DNA from: a virus | Length of the DNA stretch: 40,883 bases | IMG/VR virus record: IMGVR_UViG_3300033141_001770 | Coordinates: 1 to 40,883 of that record | Strand: one strand, 5' to 3' | Shown here: positions 20,022 to 29,000 of the stretch, in pieces | Layout: each line of letters opens with the position of its first letter | Position numbering within the stretch: position 1 is the stretch's first letter | The notes under the pieces: model-generated | The model's input: only the letters and a program-made list of their open reading frames with translations | The model's database searches: none | What the model was told of the DNA's origin: nothing | Made by a program: the position numbers and the translations under genes

Positions 20022-22472
20022 CTAGCTGATGAGAGCATCTATTCTTGCCTCCAGAGTTTCTATCCTTGCTAGTAGTGCCTTCATTATGCCAAGACTTAAT
20101 CCGTGTAAGCCACCAAGGTTCACATAGTTTTGCCCTTGGTCATTCCTAATGACTAATTCTTGAGGCAATGAGAGAGCATCAAGGGTATCTCGCCCTTTTT
20201 TGTTCTTTTTGGTTTTAAGCCCCCTCAGCAGAGCAATATCATCATGTTTCTGATAAGAATAGATATTACCATCATCAGAATATACATATTCTCCTACTAC
20301 CTGTGACCAAGCCTTGTTACTGAAGCCACAGGCATGTATTTCATGTGCATTAGGATAAAGGTCATCAGCTATACCACCTTTAAGAGTTATGTTAGCTGCC
20401 TCAATCACAATATATGCATTTGACCCTGGAGCTTCAAGCCAGATATAGTCGTCACTTGGAACATCTATATACAGTACAGTTTCCGAATCATAGCCAATTC
20501 TTCCTCCAGAACCTCCAGAAGGAGTGTTAAGATAAATAGGTCTGCCTTTTACTGTAATACCGTCCTCGTCTAGGATAACATCACCACCACCACAATAGGC
20601 TCTGCCATCTGAAGCTCTAATATAGAATGTCTTAGTAGAACCCCTGTAACCTGCAATGTAATTAGAATCAATCTTTATCCTGTAAGTATCAGTGCTAGAG
20701 ACTATCTCTATTCCCTGCTCATCAAGGTTTTGGTCAACATAGAGCTTAATGTGTCCTGCACTAATATCTGTTCTTCTTACTTTTCCATAAGTGCTACCGT
20801 CATCTATATCATCAAGGTCATCCAAGTCTCCTATAACTTCGTCTAATACTATTCTACCAGCAGATAAACAAGTGGAGAGAACCTTACCATAAGTCCCATC
20901 TGGCAGTTTATCCAATAAACCAGTAAGATATATTACATCTGCAGTTATTAGTGGTTCTTTACCATAAGAAGGAATAACAGTAGCCTTGACAGTCTCATCA
21001 GAGCCTCTCTGTATCATACAAACAACACCAGTCTTCGTAGACATTACATTAAGATAGTTATCCGTCACCTTCAAAGTGCTTGGAGTTGCATCGTTAAGGT
21101 CAAAGTAAATGTATCTTACGACTCCATCTGGAATAGTATATGGACTACCAGTGCCAGTGATATTCTGAGTAGTTCCATCATAGAATTTAATAGTACCACC
21201 AGTTCCCCAGCTAACAGTATCCCAGCTATCAGCTACGAAGTGTATATCGTGCTGGAATCCTTGTATAGCTGCAGGTATTCTCCAAGGTTGAATAGGTATC
21301 TGGGGAGTCTGGAAGCCCAACTCTGTAACCATCGGTATAGGCTCTCCTTCTGAAGGAGTATGACCACTAACTACACCACCCAACTGTATTGTTATCTGGT
21401 ATATTCCTGCTTCGTATCTTCTCTGTATTCGATGAACAATACCAGTAATAGTCTTAGCAGGACTGTATCTATCATCCACTACAGATACTTTATCCAGTAA
21501 CTCCTGAGCACAGTGCATAGGAGCTACCAGACTACCTTGATTGCCCATTCCTTGTATCTGAGATAAGATGCCAGCAGCAACATTATCAAGTTTAGCTTCA
21601 GTAGTAGAGACACCAACAGGAGCATTAGGAGGATGAAAGAAAACAGAGGTAGGAATTATACCTACCTTACCTTGAGAGGTTGTATCATCAGCCTGTCCAG
21701 CTATCCAGTTATCATCACTATCTCTACCCCAGGCAAACACTCGGTTAGGGATGGTCACAGACACCTCATGAGTATTGTTATGGAACAGATTACCAACATT
21801 GTAGCTGTAGACTACACCTTCAAGGTCTGGTTGAATAAGATGAATAGTGCTTCCCTTTAGAACAGGAAAGAGCTTGGTCATCGCTAGAGCCTGTTGTATT
21901 CCAGTCCTAGCATTAGTAACAGCTAGAGCTGGTTTCTCTTCATTCACAATATCATCATCATGTCCTGCATCCACCTGAACTGATAAACCAAGTAAGGCTG
22001 CCAATTCTTGAACTATTGTGAGAATAGTTTTGTCCCATCCTGCTAATGCTTCTTCGGGGAGATTTTCCAGATAATCTTCGCTATTAGGATTCTGCCATGA
22101 CTGGTTATAATAAAGAGTTCCTATAGTAGTAACTCTCAGACTCAGCTCAGTTAATTTATCTATACAGTTAAGTCTTAGTCTTAGCTTCCCTGGGTCAGAT
22201 GATAATTCTTGACTCTGAACCAGAAGTGGAACTAAATCGGAACCAGCTTCAGAAGCAAAACCAAAGTTGAGAGTAAGGGTATCACCTTTATAATCCTTGC
22301 TGTTCAGAGCTTCATCAGAGTTGTCGAGTTCTATGAAGTATCGTCCTCCCCAGACTTGTTCATCTGTTATCACTCTGACCAGTCTGTCAGTGGTATCATA
22401 AGAATCAGCCCCAATGGTTACTGTTACCAGAGGGGTTGCTGTTGGGACTTTCTGAGTTGCACCTGTTCGCAT
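20022..22472 (-). CDS. Large tail/receptor-binding protein, 816 residues
   Basis: The N-terminal 350 residues resemble baseplate hub or tail-tip domains (LVTVTIGADSYDTTDRL, then helical and beta segments). The middle and later parts are beta-rich with repeated strand-turn units (TYGKVLSTCLSAGRIVLDE and TYGKVRRTDISAGHIKLY are two copies of one motif). The C-terminal 30 residues (GIMKALLARIETLEARIDAL) form a coiled coil of the kind that trimerises tail spikes. Likely the main host-binding spike or fibre. Whether the C-terminus is self-cleaved cannot be seen. Confidence 0.7.
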   Translation of the reverse strand: MRTGATQKVPTATPLVTVTIGADSYDTTDRLVRVITDEQVWGGRYFIELDNSDEALNSKDYKGDTLTLNFGFASEAGSDLVPLLVQSQELSSDPGKLRLRLNCIDKLTELSLRVTTIGTLYYNQSWQNPNSEDYLENLPEEALAGWDKTILTIVQELAALLGLSVQVDAGHDDDIVNEEKPALAVTNARTGIQQALAMTKLFPVLKGSTIHLIQPDLEGVVYSYNVGNLFHNNTHEVSVTIPNRVFAWGRDSDDNWIAGQADDTTSQGKVGIIPTSVFFHPPNAPVGVSTTEAKLDNVAAGILSQIQGMGNQGSLVAPMHCAQELLDKVSVVDDRYSPAKTITGIVHRIQRRYEAGIYQITIQLGGVVSGHTPSEGEPIPMVTELGFQTPQIPIQPWRIPAAIQGFQHDIHFVADSWDTVSWGTGGTIKFYDGTTQNITGTGSPYTIPDGVVRYIYFDLNDATPSTLKVTDNYLNVMSTKTGVVCMIQRGSDETVKATVIPSYGKEPLITADVIYLTGLLDKLPDGTYGKVLSTCLSAGRIVLDEVIGDLDDLDDIDDGSTYGKVRRTDISAGHIKLYVDQNLDEQGIEIVSSTDTYRIKIDSNYIAGYRGSTKTFYIRASDGRAYCGGGDVILDEDGITVKGRPIYLNTPSGGSGGRIGYDSETVLYIDVPSDDYIWLEAPGSNAYIVIEAANITLKGGIADDLYPNAHEIHACGFSNKAWSQVVGEYVYSDDGNIYSYQKHDDIALLRGLKTKKNKKGRDTLDALSLPQELVIRNDQGQNYVNLGGLHGLSLGIMKALLARIETLEARIDALIS

Positions 22473-22504
22473 ACATCACCTGTATATTATAGTTCATGTG
22501 TGGA

Positions 22505-22672
22505 TTACCAGAGCCTGATACCCACAAGACCTGCAACAATAAAAATAAGAGGCAGGATAACGAACTTAATAAGGATGACTGTAGTTTTTTGGCTTCCACA
22601 GAGTTCACCAAGTTCAAAGTTAATCTTCTCAAGTCTCTGTTCTATTACATCCAGACGTTCCGAGTTCTTCAT
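22505..22672 (-). CDS. XhlA-like holin/haemolysin-type membrane protein, 55 residues
   Basis: Amphipathic helix first (RLDVIEQRLEKINFELGEL), then a single hydrophobic segment (VILIKFVILPLIFIVAGLVG) and a short polar end. This is the layout of small phage XhlA-type proteins that act with or as holins. GAGGAG precedes the ATG at 22672. It is the only good holin candidate in the window and sits within the tail genes. Lysis function is inferred from topology only. Confidence 0.6.
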   Translation of the reverse strand: MKNSERLDVIEQRLEKINFELGELCGSQKTTVILIKFVILPLIFIVAGLVGIRLW

Positions 22673-22745
22673 CCTTAAATCTCCTCTTCTGGTTGTATTA
22701 CTGTAGTTCGTATATATTTATTGATGTTAGCATTTACTCAACCCT

Positions 22746-23291
22746 CTAAGTCTTTACCATTTGGTATGCTGTCCAAGACATGCTGAAACCCACGCAGGCA
22801 GGCTCGCTGAGAGCTGTTCCTGTTGGTGTTATCGCCATCAGCTCAAGAGCAATGCAATCCCCAGCTTGGAGAGCTGCCGCAGGTATTGTCAATGCGTCAG
22901 TACGATAAGCAATCTGTTGATTAACATCTGAGGACTCATAGGTATCCTCAATACTAAGAGTAGACTCACCAGAGTTAACGTTCTCACTTGTTCCATTCAC
23001 TGCCAGATACTTCACTTGCCATTTCACCGTTTTACCTGATTCATCACTACCGCTAGTGCTACGTGTCCAGTGAATGTATAACAGTATATCAGTTCCACTC
23101 ACCCAGTCATCAGCCACATGTATCTTATAGTATGCTTTGTCGGTACCCACAGTAAATTCAAGAGCCTGACAAATACCGTAGACATCTACAGCAGGAGGAC
23201 TCGTTGGGTTTTTACCTAGGGAATCTGCTGGAACAACCAAATGCTTTGTAACGATTCTGTTACGTCTTCCTAATCTTATATTCTTTATCAT
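22746..23291 (-). CDS. Beta-rich virion protein of unknown role, 181 residues
   Basis: GGAGGTTAGTTAG-ATG start. Alternating strands (YYKIHVADDWVSGTDILLYI, then VKWQVKYLAVNG) and a hydrophobic Ala-rich loop near the end. It belongs to the block of small genes after the capsid gene and resembles phage tail or decoration proteins in composition, with no specific match. Confidence 0.5.
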   Translation of the reverse strand: MIKNIRLGRRNRIVTKHLVVPADSLGKNPTSPPAVDVYGICQALEFTVGTDKAYYKIHVADDWVSGTDILLYIHWTRSTSGSDESGKTVKWQVKYLAVNGTSENVNSGESTLSIEDTYESSDVNQQIAYRTDALTIPAAALQAGDCIALELMAITPTGTALSEPACVGFSMSWTAYQMVKT

Positions 23292-23304
23292 CTAACTAAC
23301 CTCC

Positions 23305-23598
23305 TCATCCCTGACCCAGATAGGTTACTTCCACATTAGCATCGGAAGTTCCTTCTCTAATCATCTTAAAATCCTTACAGGCATCACTACCCCAGACTTC
23401 AAAGATGTCTTCTGGTTGGTATATCTCACCCACAGGAGTAGATGGATTGGGGTTAGTTCCATCCTCGGTAACTCTAATTGAAGCTACTTGGCATTGCACC
23501 CTAACATAAACAACATCGGTAGTTATTTTAGATGAAGTAAGCTGTTTGACTGAAGAACTAACTGTTATATTTTCTCTGTCCAATACTTTGTATATCAT
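23305..23598 (-). CDS. Small beta-rich virion protein, 97 residues
   Basis: GGAGGATATAAGGACT precedes the ATG. The strand pattern (VVYVRVQCQVASIRVTEDG..., DIFEVWG, ANVEVTYLGQG) fits a small beta-barrel head-tail or fibre-attachment protein. Unrecognised. Confidence 0.5.
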   Translation of the reverse strand: MIYKVLDRENITVSSSVKQLTSSKITTDVVYVRVQCQVASIRVTEDGTNPNPSTPVGEIYQPEDIFEVWGSDACKDFKMIREGTSDANVEVTYLGQG

Positions 23599-23623
23599 AG
23601 TCCTTATATCCTCCTCTATGATA

Positions 23624-23839
23624 TTATCTTGTTACTTTTTCTACTTTCTTTATTTTGACTCCTCTCGGTGCTGGAACTGTAGCACCTGAAGCTCTAGCCA
23701 TAGAGTAGCAAGCTGCTATTCTCCTTGCATTATCCCAGTCTGGATGCTCCTCAGCTAACTGGGATATGCAGGCAGAGATGGCTTCACTGACTTCTTCAGG
23801 AGAGCTATCTGGTGACAGTCTTTCCGCTGCTGTTGGCAT
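23624..23839 (-). CDS. Hypothetical 71-residue protein
   Basis: Start at 23839, chosen for AAGGAGG ten bases upstream. The SPEEVSEAISACISQLAEEH...ARRIAACYSMAR segment resembles the small helical proteins that accompany capsid genes and often show the H-P-x-x-x-x-x-RR-I-A-x-C-x pattern. The tail is basic. Function unknown; possibly an internal head protein. Confidence 0.6.
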   Translation of the reverse strand: MPTAAERLSPDSSPEEVSEAISACISQLAEEHPDWDNARRIAACYSMARASGATVPAPRGVKIKKVEKVTR

Positions 23840-23969
23840 GTTTCTTTGCCTCCTTATAAGACGGAACACATTGTAAAGCTACTGGTAACCGACAATAACA
23901 ATAAGTTCCATCGTTCTTATACTTAACCTGGTATTCCTTTCCACAGTTGGGACAAGTTAATTTATACAT
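23805..23969 (-). CDS. Zinc-ribbon microprotein, 54 residues
   Basis: Reads MYKLTCPNCGKEYQVKY, then TYCYCRLPVALQC. CPNC plus CYC give a likely zinc ribbon. GGAGG lies just before the ATG at 23969. The last 35 bases overlap the next gene and hold its ribosome site. Confidence 0.6.
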   Translation of the reverse strand: MYKLTCPNCGKEYQVKYKNDGTYCYCRLPVALQCVPSYKEAKKHANSSGKTVTR

Positions 23970-24083
23970 TGTCCTCCTTAACTGTACTATAAAATAAATC
24001 TGGATGGGAATTTGGCTGTCTGGAGCAATTCCTCATCCGTTAACGGACTTTTCTCCTTGCCGTCCCGACCTAGCTCTTAGCTA

Positions 24084-24482
24084 TCACTCAGAATCTGGAA
24101 CAACCCGCAGAATAACAACGAGCTGCCCCGTCTCGCTTCCGCCTTCTGCACCTGCAGTTACAACCTTAGCTATTACCGTAGTTCCTGCTGGGATGGAACG
24201 CTCAACTATCTTAGCTGACGGCACCACATCATAGGTATCTATCGCAGCATTATCTGATGGCTCGTACCCATCCACAAATGCATCGGGGTCACTGGATGTC
24301 CCAATGTCAACGACAGCTTGGGTAGTAGCACATTTGATTTCTTCTGCTACGAAGGCGAATACATCAACGATTCTGACTGCCCTTGGGAAGTAACCTACTG
24401 TCTGAACATCGTTCCCAGTAGGCAAATCTAAGGCACTGCCTTGAGCACTAACTTCAAAGATATTGTGATAATAAGCAGTCAT
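24084..24482 (-). CDS. Capsid decoration-type protein, 132 residues
   Basis: Directly follows the major capsid gene (12-base gap, GGAGG site). It is beta-rich with small residues (VVDIGTSSDPDAFVDGYEPS, AGTTVIAKVVTAGAEGGSE). This position and composition are usual for head decoration or capsid-stabilising proteins. Some similarity in tone to phage cement proteins; no firm family. Confidence 0.6.
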   Translation of the reverse strand: MTAYYHNIFEVSAQGSALDLPTGNDVQTVGYFPRAVRIVDVFAFVAEEIKCATTQAVVDIGTSSDPDAFVDGYEPSDNAAIDTYDVVPSAKIVERSIPAGTTVIAKVVTAGAEGGSETGQLVVILRVVPDSE

Positions 24483-24494
24483 CCTTTTCCTCCA

Positions 24495-25457
24495 TTAGGC
24501 AGTAACAGGAGCATCGGTGATGTTGCAGAGTTGACCCAGAGCCTTGGTGCTCCCCAGAGCCAATGCACAATAAGCTACGAGCCTAATTCCTGCAGCATCG
24601 TAATCCTCAAGTTCTTCAAGCCTTATGACCTTGAAGAAGTCCACACCACCAGTGTCTCCACCAGTAGCCAGACACAGACCACCATCTTGAATCTGACCGA
24701 GGTGAATAGCCCAGATAGAGCCATTGCTGCCTCCAGTCCTGGTTTTGTCTCCTTCAGTCATCTTCATATAGTCTGACCTGACGATTGGAATGCCTTGGAA
24801 GTAAGTAACTCGCTCACCTATTTGATTAACTGCCCAGGAAATCTGTCCTTTACCGAGGTCTCCCTCCTGCATTGCAGCGTCTATTCGACGGGCAATCTCG
24901 AAGGGCATCAGGAGCATGTGAATTGGCTTCAGTTTAACTGAGTCAATCAGCTCTCTGAGTTTAGCCAGAGATAATGCACCACCAGTAGCATGGTTCTCTA
25001 TCTGCATATTAGAATCTACTAGACCCCACAGACCATCAAACTCCTTGGGATAGGTAGTAGCATCACCATAGATGAGTTTCTGTTCTATGGTTCTCATTAC
25101 ACCCTTGCGGAGTTCGCTAACGATTATAGTCTCGTAGTCATTAGGGTCTTTGTAGGTCTTCAGCATGAAGTTGTCAAGAATATCTTGGCGGGCTATTCTC
25201 TTGAGCTCTACCTCAACCTGGGTAGCATAATCTACATCAGCGTTCCAGGGAATCTGTTCATGAGTGTCATAGAAATCACCAGAGGGTAGGGTCTTCTCCC
25301 TGTTATACTTCACAGATTTACCAGTGATGGTAAATACAGGAAGCTTAGGTAGAAGTTGACCTTCCTCGATAATTTCCTGAACTACACCCTGCAGCAGAAC
25401 ACTCTGGACTAGCTTTTGAGCCTCTGCTAGGCTTTTAAAGTGACCGACTATTGCCAC
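24495..25457 (-). CDS. Major capsid protein (HK97 fold type)
   Basis: 320 residues, following the scaffold gene and preceding a decoration gene. The N-terminal helix (SLAEAQKLVQSVLLQGVVQEI), an E-loop-like strand pair (FTITGKSVKYNREKTLPSGD) and the A-domain ending with FFKVIRLEELEDYDAAGIRL are typical of HK97-type major capsid proteins. The start is GTG at 25457, 11 bases after GGAGG. It is expected to be strongly expressed and shares the internal promoter at 26016-26044 with the scaffold gene. Confidence 0.82.
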   Translation of the reverse strand: MAIVGHFKSLAEAQKLVQSVLLQGVVQEIIEEGQLLPKLPVFTITGKSVKYNREKTLPSGDFYDTHEQIPWNADVDYATQVEVELKRIARQDILDNFMLKTYKDPNDYETIIVSELRKGVMRTIEQKLIYGDATTYPKEFDGLWGLVDSNMQIENHATGGALSLAKLRELIDSVKLKPIHMLLMPFEIARRIDAAMQEGDLGKGQISWAVNQIGERVTYFQGIPIVRSDYMKMTEGDKTRTGGSNGSIWAIHLGQIQDGGLCLATGGDTGGVDFFKVIRLEELEDYDAAGIRLVAYCALALGSTKALGQLCNITDAPVTA

Positions 25458-25476
25458 CTACTTACTTTCCTCCTAT

Positions 25477-25995
25477 TTAGCGTTGAGAGGTTTTCAGCTC
25501 TTGCAGACCAGTTTTTATCTTCTCTGTGGGTGATAGTGAATCACTTCCCATTCCACCACTACTAAGGTCTGCACCTGGTTTGCCTTGACCCTTACCTTTC
25601 TCCAAACCCTTTAAAAGAAGAGTAAGTTCTGCAGGTGATTTATCTTTCAGTTCATCCTCTGTAAAACCTGCTTTAGTTAAGCTGGTTTTCAGAGCAGTCA
25701 ACTCTTGTGTCCTCACCTGTTCCAGTTCAGTCTTGATTCGGTTGAACTCTTCAACAGACAAGTCTTTCTTCTGTTCAAGTTCTTCCTTAATCTTCTTGAA
25801 CTCTTCGGGGTCAACTTCTGATTTAGCCTTTAACTGCTCACCAAGGTTCTTCACTTCTGTCTCTAACTCATTAAGTCGGGCTTCTCTCTTGCTCAACATT
25901 TCCTTCACACCGACATATCTTGTTAGAGGCACATATCTCTCTTCTGGAATTACCTGAGAACCTTCAACAACGTCTTTCTCGGCTTCATCACTCAT
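25477..25995 (-). CDS. Scaffolding protein, 172 residues
   Basis: Start at 25995 after GGAGGTGAAATA. Residues about 30-115 are a continuous charged coiled coil (LNELETEVKNLGEQLKAKSE and onward), followed by a Gly/Ser-rich linker and a short C-terminal helix. Size, acidity and location immediately before the capsid gene are those of phage scaffolding proteins, where the C-terminal helix binds capsid protein. Confidence 0.78.
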   Translation of the reverse strand: MSDEAEKDVVEGSQVIPEERYVPLTRYVGVKEMLSKREARLNELETEVKNLGEQLKAKSEVDPEEFKKIKEELEQKKDLSVEEFNRIKTELEQVRTQELTALKTSLTKAGFTEDELKDKSPAELTLLLKGLEKGKGQGKPGADLSSGGMGSDSLSPTEKIKTGLQELKTSQR

Positions 25996-26015
25996 TATTT
26001 CACCTCCTAACAGAT

Positions 26016-26044
26016 ATATTAACATATAGTAACAGAGTTGTCAA
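26016..26044 (-). promoter_or_regulatory. Internal late promoter for scaffold and capsid genes
   Basis: Minus strand TTGACA (26039-26044), 17 bases, TAATAT (26016-26021), 21 bases before the scaffold start. The -35 has the same leading C (CTTGACA) as the other promoters in the genome. It would boost capsid and scaffold expression independently of the 6-kb gene upstream. Confidence 0.65.
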
Positions 26045-26048
26045 GTTC

Positions 26049-29000
26049 TTATTCTGGCAGAAGTTTAATATAATCTGGTATTTCAGGGAATCCAGTCCAG
26101 TGTGCTCTCTTTCTGTCTTCTATATGGAATACCTCAAACAGTGCTCTTAATTCATTCTTTGCTTCAGTTGACCTGAGACTTCTTGTCTGCTCCCAGAAGT
26201 TCAGAGTAGCATCAATGTATGGATGTTCCCTTCGATAATCTAAACGTTCGTCTGTTGGGAGCTTTTCATATTCTTCCCATGCAGCTTTACAATGAACAGC
26301 GAACATCGCAAGCTCTGGGTAGATAGGAAAATCCTCAAGTATCTGCCAAAGCTCAACACCAGGTCTGTCTGTCCTGACAAGTTCTAAAGCATCATTGAGA
26401 TAATTTCCAAGTGTATAGTATTCACCTTTAGGTGTTCCTCTGAAAGACTTGGTTAGACTGGTTCCCAGTAGTTCTTCAGCTTTCTCTACCTCTTTGATTA
26501 TACTCTTGGTAGTAGGAGATGCTCCTTCTCTGAATCTCTTTATCCATTCCTGTCCTGATTCAGTTTTCCACACACCAAGTGTTACTGCCTTTAACCACTC
26601 TCCCTCTTCCATTTCAAACATGACCTCACCAGCAACATCCTTCTGTGCTCCTTCTATTGATGCTATAATACCTTCCAATGTTCTCCTCACTTGAGAGCCT
26701 GCAGGGAAGTGCCACTGGGTTGCCCAGTAGATAATAGGTTTCCAGTTACCATATTCTATTATGGCATCAAAACCTTTCCAGAGCTCTGAACCGTAACGAA
26801 TTGGGAATGGCTGGTTCCAAGGATTCATCGGGTCAGCTCCATACATCATAACATTAGCAGCAGGTAGGAAGGAAGACCACTGCCAAGGTTTTCTCTTATT
26901 ATAGAGTTCTCCGAGGAGGTTGAACAGGAATATAGCAACCATAAACTTCAAGAAAAACGCAACTCTATTTCGAATTAAACCTCTTCCTTCAATGCTGTCG
27001 GCAGCTACCCATTCGTAAGCTCCAGCTCGGAACTTTTTAATGCCTGACATCTCACGCACACGTGTGATAGCTTCAAAGCAGAATGTCTGGAAGGGAACAA
27101 CCAGTCTTACCATAGGTGAGTATGCCCCTGGGAGATGGAATGGGTCATACATAGATTGACTTCCTGCAGCAGCATCAGAAGCGGCAGCTACCAAAGCATC
27201 GGGACTTGTTACACCTTTTCTCTTAGCCTCAAAGTATCCTGCAGCAGCAGAGACACCAGTAAGAGCATGTTCCATGTGTTTAGTAATAAACGTCATCCAC
27301 TCATCTGCTGTTTCCAGAGGAGACCTTTCAGCTCTTCTCGCTTCAGCCATTCTTCCTGTTAAATCTTGGTAAACAATAGAACCCCTACCTCCACGCTTGA
27401 TGATAGCAGCAGGTACATTACTTTCTATCCAAGTTCGTATCTTAGGATTCCAGAACCACTGCATTCCTTGGATACAACTCTTTATACTGATACCTTTGAG
27501 AGGCAACAAAGCTGATGAAGAAGTCTGAACAAATAAGTTCCAAGGAATGTTTATACCAAATACAGCAGGATTCAATCGTCTTCTCACAGCATATATAGGA
27601 TTGATAATCCAAGGAGGTATTGTCTCTGTTACCCACCTCGACAATGAATCTGGCATACCAGCCATAGTTTGAAGAAATCTATCCTCAACATATTTAGCTG
27701 GAACTTCCAGCCCCTTCTCTTTCCTTAGGTATCTGGCATGAGCTTTAGCATTACTGATAGCAGCGGAGTAGAACATATCCCTGCTGCTTACTGCAATGTA
27801 GTCAAACAGGAGTTTCGTAACATCCCTGACCTTTTCATAACCTGCCAATCCTCCCTTTCTCTCCAGTTCTCGTGGATTGAAAGGAGCTGAAGGTTTCATC
27901 CAGTCAGGAGACAAAGCTGATTCTGTAAGGTGCTCTGGTTTCAGCTTTATACCTAGGAATCTACCCCAGACATTAACCTTATAGACTTCTGGGAGGTAGT
28001 TCTTCCTGTATTCTATAGGTTTTCTTCCCATAATCTTTCTGACAACATTCACGTCTGAGATGATAGCATCAAAAACTGTTCTTATCTGCTTAGCATATTC
28101 AACAATAGTTAACTTTTGTTCATCTGTTAACGGATACTTCTTTGAATACTTATTGATTGGTTCAGAGATTTCCTTCCTTTTGAGAAGTACATCTGAATCT
28201 ATAACCACATCTTCACTTGCTATTTCATTAGATACAGCATAGAACATCTCATTCCATGCAGGCTTCCGTCTGAAGTTCCACCAATGCGGTTTGTCTATGC
28301 CCAGTTGATGCTCAATGTCAGAAATTCTCTTATGCCAGTTACCCTGATAAGAAAGTCCTGCTGTAATAGCTTGGTCTCCTATCTGATAAACTTTTCTTCT
28401 GAGAGCACCCCAGAATCTTCCCTTGTCGATGTAAGTCACAGCATCTATAAAGGGCATGGTGTTGAGATTCCACATAGAAGCATCCTGAAATTCCGCATCC
28501 TTAAAGTCCTGTGATACATGAGCATCCCAGTCAATTCCTGTTGGAGTTCCCTCTTCATCTAATTTCTGTGGGAGCTTCTCAAGATACCGTATGTATAATG
28601 GAACTCTGCCTGTTCTCGTTGTCATCACAAGAGCTTCACTAAGAGGATTGTCTCTATCTGCTCCATATAAATGTTCTTCTAAGAATTCCTCTACTTTCTC
28701 TTTGGTCTGCTCTAACTCCTCTATGTCAACTGTTCTCTCAAATGCTCCTGCTAAGTCTTTTGTTTGAGCTTCGGCTGCCTCTGTGTCTGTAGCCTGACCC
28801 TCAGCCAGTTCCTCAAGTGAAAGTTTCTTTACCTTCTCTTCGGTGATAGCTGGAACCTCTTTAACTGCTGTTGTGACTTTCTCTGGATGAAAAACAGCAA
28901 CCTGTGCTCCAACTTCAACAATACCAGGGGCAATCACTACTCCATCATAACCTTCAGCTTCTAATTCCTTTCTTAAAGTTTCCTGTACCCAGTCTTCAGA

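Noticed and set aside
24000-24083. Short coding-looking frame after the decoration gene (ending TAKFPSRFIL)
   Set aside because: No usable start codon and only about 29 codons. It could be a remnant or chance; the palindrome CCGTTAACGG in the same gap fits a non-coding spacer as well.
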